Assembly: GCA_045805265.1 (NCBI GenBank)
Contig: JBJMLO010000024.1
Location: forward strand, 1-64,000
DNA: 64,000 nt
Direction: 5' to 3'
Origin: JBJMLO01 sp045805265
Lineage (GTDB): Bacteria; Actinomycetota; UBA4738; JACQTL01
The translations under genes and the position numbers were made by a program. The notes under the pieces were generated by a model. The model saw nothing but the letters and a program-made list of their open reading frames with translations. It did no database searches and was not told where the DNA came from. This document shows, piece after piece, positions 60,115-64,000 of the stretch. The number at the start of each line of letters is the position of its first letter. Positions within the stretch are counted from its first letter, which is position 1.

Positions 60115-60758
60115 TCGGGGAATCGCTCCTTCGACGGTTCCGGGGCGGCGGGAGGTTCCCCGGAGGTCGGAGCCAGGGGAACGGCCCGCCCGGGGCCGCC
60201 CCGGCCCCGCTCCGGCTCGCCCAGCAGCTCGGCGAGCGCGACGCGACCCCGGTGCAGCCGGGACTTCACGGTGCCCACCGGGATGCCGAGCGCCTCGGCG
60301 ATGTCGTCGTAGGGCAGGTCCTGCACGTCGTGCAGGATCAGCACGGCCCGGAACTCCTGCGGCACCTGGACCAGCGCCCGCTGCACGTCGACGGCGGCCA
60401 CCGCGCTGTCGGCGTGATCCGGCGAGGTGGGCCCGGCCGGCTCCGGCTCGTCCTCGTCGCGGGTGGGTTCCAGCACCGGTTCCCGCCGCTTGCGCCGCAG
60501 GGCGTCGTAGCACGCGTTGACCGTGACCCGGTGCAGCCAGGTGGTGAACAGCGCCTCGCCGCGGAACGACGACAGCTTGCGGAGCGCGGTGAGGAAGGCG
60601 TCCTGTGCGGCGTCGCGGGCATCCTCCTCCTTGCCCAGCATCCGGTAGCACAGGTTGTAGACGCGCCGTTCGTGCCGGCGGACCAGCGAGGAAAAGGCCG
60701 CCGGGTCGCCGTGCAGGTGACGATCGATCAGGTCGGCGTCGGTGCGGTCCTCAGCCAC
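60111..60758 (-). CDS. ECF RNA polymerase sigma factor (SigM-like)
   Basis: The product is 215 residues from GTG 60758. Region 2: FSSLVRRHERRVYNLCYRMLGKEEDARDAAQDAFLTALRKL and FTTWLHRVTVNACYDALRRKRR. Region 4: VQRALVQVPQEFRAVLILHDVQDLPYDDIAEALGIPVGTVKSRLHRGRVAL. It is SigM by position: mycobacterial sigM lies in the same place between trxB and murJ. The linked anti-sigma factor follows with overlapping frames. Confidence 0.93.
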   Translation of the reverse strand: MAEDRTDADLIDRHLHGDPAAFSSLVRRHERRVYNLCYRMLGKEEDARDAAQDAFLTALRKLSSFRGEALFTTWLHRVTVNACYDALRRKRREPVLEPTRDEDEPEPAGPTSPDHADSAVAAVDVQRALVQVPQEFRAVLILHDVQDLPYDDIAEALGIPVGTVKSRLHRGRVALAELLGEPERGRGGPGRAVPLAPTSGEPPAAPEPSKERFPE

Positions 60759-60794
60759 CCGTGCGACCCCGCCGCCGTGGCGCGCGGCCGGCGC

Positions 60795-62315
60795 TCATCG
60801 CGTTCCCAGTACCGAGAACTCGGCGATCTCCGCCCGGTTCTCGCCGTCGGACGCCCGTGTGGCCCGCGTGATCCAGACGACGACGTAGCGCCCCGTGGTC
60901 GCATGCACCGGCTCCCGCATCGACTGCGATGCGGTGAGCGTGGGGCCGGTGGGGGACTGCGCGAGGGGATCGGGATCGTTCCCCACGAGGAGCTGGAAGC
61001 TCCATCCCGGGAGCGGGGTCTGCAGCCGGAACCCGTCCACGGTCGCCTGCCGGCCGAGGTCGAACACGATCCCCACCCCGGGCTTGTCCATCGTCGGGCT
61101 GTTGTAGCCCTCGGTCGTCCAGAAGGTTCCGGCGTTGCCATCGGTGGCCAGGGACAGCTGGTCGTCGTGCTCGGATTCGTCGCCGAACGGGTCGAGCGAG
61201 GTGACCCCCACGATCTGGAGATTCCGCCCGCCGCCCGACGCGGATTGGGAACCCGATGCGCCGGACGGTCCCCCGCCCAACGGTCCGCCGTCGAAGGGGG
61301 AGTTGATGACGTTGGCGGCGATCCCGACGACGACGACCACGGCGGCGGTGAGGATGGCCAGCAGGGGGACCACCATCCAGGAGCGGAAGACCCCTGGGCG
61401 GGGGACCGGCTCCCCCTGGGGGGGGACCTCGGCGGGGGCCGTGGCGCTGCCCTGGAACCGGGACAGGGCGGCCGCCATGTCGGCGGCGGTCGCGAAGCGC
61501 GCGTCGCGGTCGCGGGCCAGGGCCCGCAGCACGATCGCGTCGAGCGCGCGGGGGATGCCGGGTCGCACCGCGCGGGGCGGGATCGGGTCGCTGGTCAGCC
61601 GGAGCATGGCCGCGGCGATGTCGGTCTCGGCCCGGAAGGGGATCCTCCCGGTCAGGAGTTCGTACAGCATGGCCCCGACCCCGTACACGTCGGCCCGGGC
61701 GTCGATCGCCTCGCCCTGCACCTGCTCGGGGGCGAGGTAGGGGACGCTGCCCAGGACCTTTCCGGTCGTGGTCGGATCCTCGGCCGCGGCGTACGCCGCC
61801 TTGGCGATGCCGAAGTCGGTGACCTTCACCCGCCCGTCGGCGCCCACCAGCACGTTGGCGGGCTTCATGTCGCGGTGGACCACGCCGTGCTCGTGGGCGA
61901 ACTGCAGCCCGTTCAGGACCTGGACGGTGACGGCGGCCGCCGCCCCCGGCTCCAGTGGGCCGGCCCGGGCCAGGCGGTCCGCCAGCGTCTCCCCCACGAA
62001 CAGCTCCATCACGATGTACGCGATCGGGCCGTCGGCGCCGGTGTCGAACACGCTGACGATGTTGGGGTGGGTGAGGCGGGCCGCCGCCATCGCCTCGGCC
62101 TTGAACCGGTCGAGGAACGAGGGATCCTCCGCCAGCTGCACATGCAGGATCTTCACGGCGACGGGCCGGTCCAGCACGCGGTCGATGGCTCGCCAGACGG
62201 ATGCCATGCCACCCGAGCCGACCACCTCGTGCAGCTCGTACCGGTCGCCGAGCACGGTGCCGGCCGCGACGTCTTCCACGGGTGACACTGACTCGGAGTG
62301 TAGCGGGGCATCCAC
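60795..62315 (-). CDS. Membrane Ser/Thr kinase with C-terminal discoidin-like domain
   Basis: The product is 506 residues from GTG 62315. The kinase domain (about 22-290) has VGSGGMASVWRA, AVKIL, HRDMKPAN, DFGIAKA and LAPEQ, so it should be active. One membrane helix (about 320-342), a Gly/Ser linker, then a galactose-binding/F5-8C-type domain (about 380-500: SLATDGNAGTFWTTEGYN, VGIVFDLGRQATVDGFRLQ). In mycobacteria, MurJ is fused to a pseudokinase and a similar outer domain; here kinase and MurJ are separate. Confidence 0.93.
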   Translation of the reverse strand: MDAPLHSESVSPVEDVAAGTVLGDRYELHEVVGSGGMASVWRAIDRVLDRPVAVKILHVQLAEDPSFLDRFKAEAMAAARLTHPNIVSVFDTGADGPIAYIVMELFVGETLADRLARAGPLEPGAAAAVTVQVLNGLQFAHEHGVVHRDMKPANVLVGADGRVKVTDFGIAKAAYAAAEDPTTTGKVLGSVPYLAPEQVQGEAIDARADVYGVGAMLYELLTGRIPFRAETDIAAAMLRLTSDPIPPRAVRPGIPRALDAIVLRALARDRDARFATAADMAAALSRFQGSATAPAEVPPQGEPVPRPGVFRSWMVVPLLAILTAAVVVVVGIAANVINSPFDGGPLGGGPSGASGSQSASGGGRNLQIVGVTSLDPFGDESEHDDQLSLATDGNAGTFWTTEGYNSPTMDKPGVGIVFDLGRQATVDGFRLQTPLPGWSFQLLVGNDPDPLAQSPTGPTLTASQSMREPVHATTGRYVVVWITRATRASDGENRAEIAEFSVLGTR

Positions 62316-62328
62316 CGCCGGCCGGAGG

Positions 62329-62736
62329 CTACGTCGAGGGGCCGGTGTCGGCCGTGGCCTTCACCACGCGGAGCTTCCGAAGGAACGGGACGTGCTGGAC
62401 GATGATGGTCGTCGCGAGCTTCCGGAGCTTGACCTTGACCTCGTCCAGCCGGGGATCGGCGACACAGGAGACCAGCCTCGCGTCCGCGTCGTGGCTCTGG
62501 GTTGACGACTCGGCCTCGGCGCACGCCTGCTGGGCGTTGTGGCTGCCGGTCAAGACCAGGCGAGCGTCCGACGCGACGTCCGACGCGGTGTTCTCGAGCG
62601 AGAGCTTGGTGAAGACGATCGACCCCGTCTCGACTGCCGCGAGGCCGAACACCACGATGAGCACGAGCACGGTGACGATCAACCTGCCGACCGCCCCTCG
62701 CTCGTCCGAGAACCGTCGCCGCCCGGGTTGCCTCAA
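62329..62736 (-). CDS. Small membrane protein between murJ and the kinase
   Basis: TTG 62736 overlaps the murJ stop (TTGA), so translational coupling decides the start; the product is 135 residues. One N-terminal helix (about 18-40: VGRLIVTVLVLIVVFGLAAVETG), then SIVFTKLSLENTASDVASDARLVL, a pattern like TadE-type pilus-related proteins, and two cysteines outside. No function is known. Confidence 0.7.
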   Translation of the reverse strand: MRQPGRRRFSDERGAVGRLIVTVLVLIVVFGLAAVETGSIVFTKLSLENTASDVASDARLVLTGSHNAQQACAEAESSTQSHDADARLVSCVADPRLDEVKVKLRKLATTIIVQHVPFLRKLRVVKATADTGPST

Positions 62737-64000
62737 CGCCGGAACCGCCCGGTGACGGTGCCGATCACCTGACGAAGGTCCTCCATGCGCAGCAGGAGCG
62801 CCATCGCGACGAACACTAGCAGTCCAACCACCACCGATCCCAGCACCTGGACCGACTGTTCCGGAAGGGTCGAGGTCCCGATCGCCCGCCCCAGGAGCTT
62901 CGACACGCCGAACGCCGCACCCGCCGTCGCGGCCCCGGCCACGACGACCTTCCCCAGCCCGGCGGCGACGTTTCGCCCGTCGAGGCCGCCGAGGCGGCGC
63001 CGGATCAACACCACCAGGACGACCGCGCCGAACGTGTACGCGGTGGCGAGTCCGAGGGCGAGTCCTTTCACCCCCAGCAGGTGGAAGAACAGGAAGTTGA
63101 CCGCCGTGTTCAGCCCGACTGCGGCGACGTTCACCAGCGCGGGTGTCCTGCTGTCCTGCATGGCGTAGAACGCCCGCAGCAGCAGCTGGAAGGCGGAGAA
63201 CGAGAACAGGCCGATCGCGAAGAAGCGCAGGACGTTCGCGACGGCCGCCGCGTCGGCGGCGCTCGTGGCCCCGCGCTGGAGGAGCAGGCGGACGATGGGG
63301 CCCGCCAGCGCGATGTACCCCAGCGCGGCCGGCACGACGATGAGCGCGGTGAGCCGGATCCCCCGGGCCAGCAGGCTCCGGAACTCCGCGGTCTCCCGGT
63401 TCGCCCAGTGCCCCGACAGGGCCGGGAGCAGCGCGGTCATGATCGAGACGGCGAAGATCGCGTGCGGCAGCTGGAACAGGATGAACGCGTTGAAGTACGC
63501 GGAGTAGTTCCGGGCTCCCGTCCCCAGCACGATCACGACGATCAGGCCGAGCTGGTTCACCACGACGTACAGCAGTACCCACAGGGCCAGCCGGCCGATG
63601 CGCAGCACCGCCTCGCTCCGCCAGTTCCACCGCCAGGCGAACCGGAACTCCAGCCTCCGGAGCGACGGCCACAGCGCCACCGTCATCCCGACCACGCCGA
63701 GGGTGGTGCCGATGGCCAGGACGTAGCGTTGCGCGTCGGTGATGCCGGCCACGCTTGCCGACGTCGTTCCCAGGGCCACGAACGCGACCATCGTCCCGAT
63801 CACGACGAGGTTGTTGAGGATGGGGGCGAACATCGGCGCCGCGAACCGGCGGTGCGCGTTCAGCAGGCCCGTGGCCACGGCCCCGAGCCCGTAGAACACG
63901 ATCTGGGGCATGAACCACCGGAGGAAGAACGTCGCGACGGCCCGCTCCGCGTCGGCGCCGGGTCCATGCCCCAGGCGGATCGTGTAGAGGTCGACGATCC
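62733..64000 (-). CDS. murJ: Lipid II flippase MurJ (N-terminus beyond the window)
   Basis: The frame stays open to the window edge (422 codons), with no stop, so the gene starts outside. Up to nine helices are visible. MurJ-type sequences are FFLRWFMPQIVFYGLGAVATGLLNAHRRFAAPMFAPILNNLVVIG, SIMTALLPALSGHW, and FQLLLRAFYAMQDSRTP. The upstream residues (ADAERAVATFFLRWF) are consistent. It exports lipid II for peptidoglycan and is followed by a coupled small membrane protein and a kinase. Confidence 0.95.
   Translation of the reverse strand, partial: IVDLYTIRLGHGPGADAERAVATFFLRWFMPQIVFYGLGAVATGLLNAHRRFAAPMFAPILNNLVVIGTMVAFVALGTTSASVAGITDAQRYVLAIGTTLGVVGMTVALWPSLRRLEFRFAWRWNWRSEAVLRIGRLALWVLLYVVVNQLGLIVVIVLGTGARNYSAYFNAFILFQLPHAIFAVSIMTALLPALSGHWANRETAEFRSLLARGIRLTALIVVPAALGYIALAGPIVRLLLQRGATSAADAAAVANVLRFFAIGLFSFSAFQLLLRAFYAMQDSRTPALVNVAAVGLNTAVNFLFFHLLGVKGLALGLATAYTFGAVVLVVLIRRRLGGLDGRNVAAGLGKVVVAGAATAGAAFGVSKLLGRAIGTSTLPEQSVQVLGSVVVGLLVFVAMALLLRMEDLRQVIGTVTGRFRR

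Noticed and set aside
62329..63918. 529-codon frame overlapping murJ
   Set aside because: Only its last 135 codons (after TTG 62736) look like protein; the rest is a shadow of murJ.
1..64000. rRNA operons, insertion sequences, phage genes and riboswitches
   Set aside because: None were recognised; no transposase or integrase motif and no known riboswitch core was found by eye.

Overview
The window is high-GC DNA from an actinobacterium-like chromosome (Actinomycetota, probably an uncultured soil-type lineage) and contains the replication origin. The inferred order is murJ - kinase - sigM-like ECF sigma - anti-sigma - trxB - trxA - cwlM-like - (trpS, aminotransferase) - parB - parA - rsmG - jag - yidC - yidD - rnpA/rpmH - oriC - dnaA - dnaN - recF - DUF721 - gyrB - gyrA - DUF3566 - tRNA-Ile. 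This is essentially the mycobacterial origin layout. GTG starts and 4-base GTGA/ATGA stop-start overlaps are common, and most open frames on the opposite strand are high-GC shadows.

Region by region. 1-8.0 kb: zinc-ribbon and proline-rich membrane proteins, a PrsW-type protease with a degenerate relative, a membrane Ser/Thr kinase divergent from an FG-GAP-like lipoprotein, and two unknown proteins. 8.3-16.3 kb: tRNA-Ala, a thiol-redox and copper cluster (DUF3105, TlpA-like, CcdA, CopC-CopD), a lipoprotein redoxin whose active-site codon is an in-frame TGA, a frameshifted methyltransferase and a TolB-like propeller. 16.5-24.8 kb: a membrane-spanning BTAD regulator with a solute-binding domain, a kinase fused to the same FG-GAP-like sensor seen at 5.4 kb, and an Mrr-like nuclease with an unknown partner; by eye this stretch is less GC-biased and looks accessory. 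25.0-28.4 kb: an operon of two alpha/beta hydrolases, an acyl carrier protein and an acyl-AMP ligase, like the accessory set of exosortase systems but with no exosortase. 28.5-36.3 kb: PAS protein, divergent TetR and LysR regulators, a cyclase-ATPase-TPR protein, a rhodanese-CBS protein whose catalytic residue is again an in-frame TGA, and a racemase/OSBS-family enzyme paired with a GNAT protein. 36.4-64 kb: the origin-proximal core.

The main result is that two unrelated thiol-chemistry genes (13519..14121 and 33441..34151) are each interrupted only by one TGA, exactly at the expected catalytic or resolving cysteine, and each TGA is followed at bacterial-SECIS distance by a hairpin with G at loop position 2. 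Together they suggest that this organism decodes UGA as selenocysteine, although the Sec machinery itself is not in the window. Other notable points are rpmH apparently nested inside rnpA, three parS-like sites around parAB, triplicated 59-bp hairpin repeats after gyrA, a diverged 155-bp dispersed repeat, and a sensor domain found both split from and fused to a kinase.
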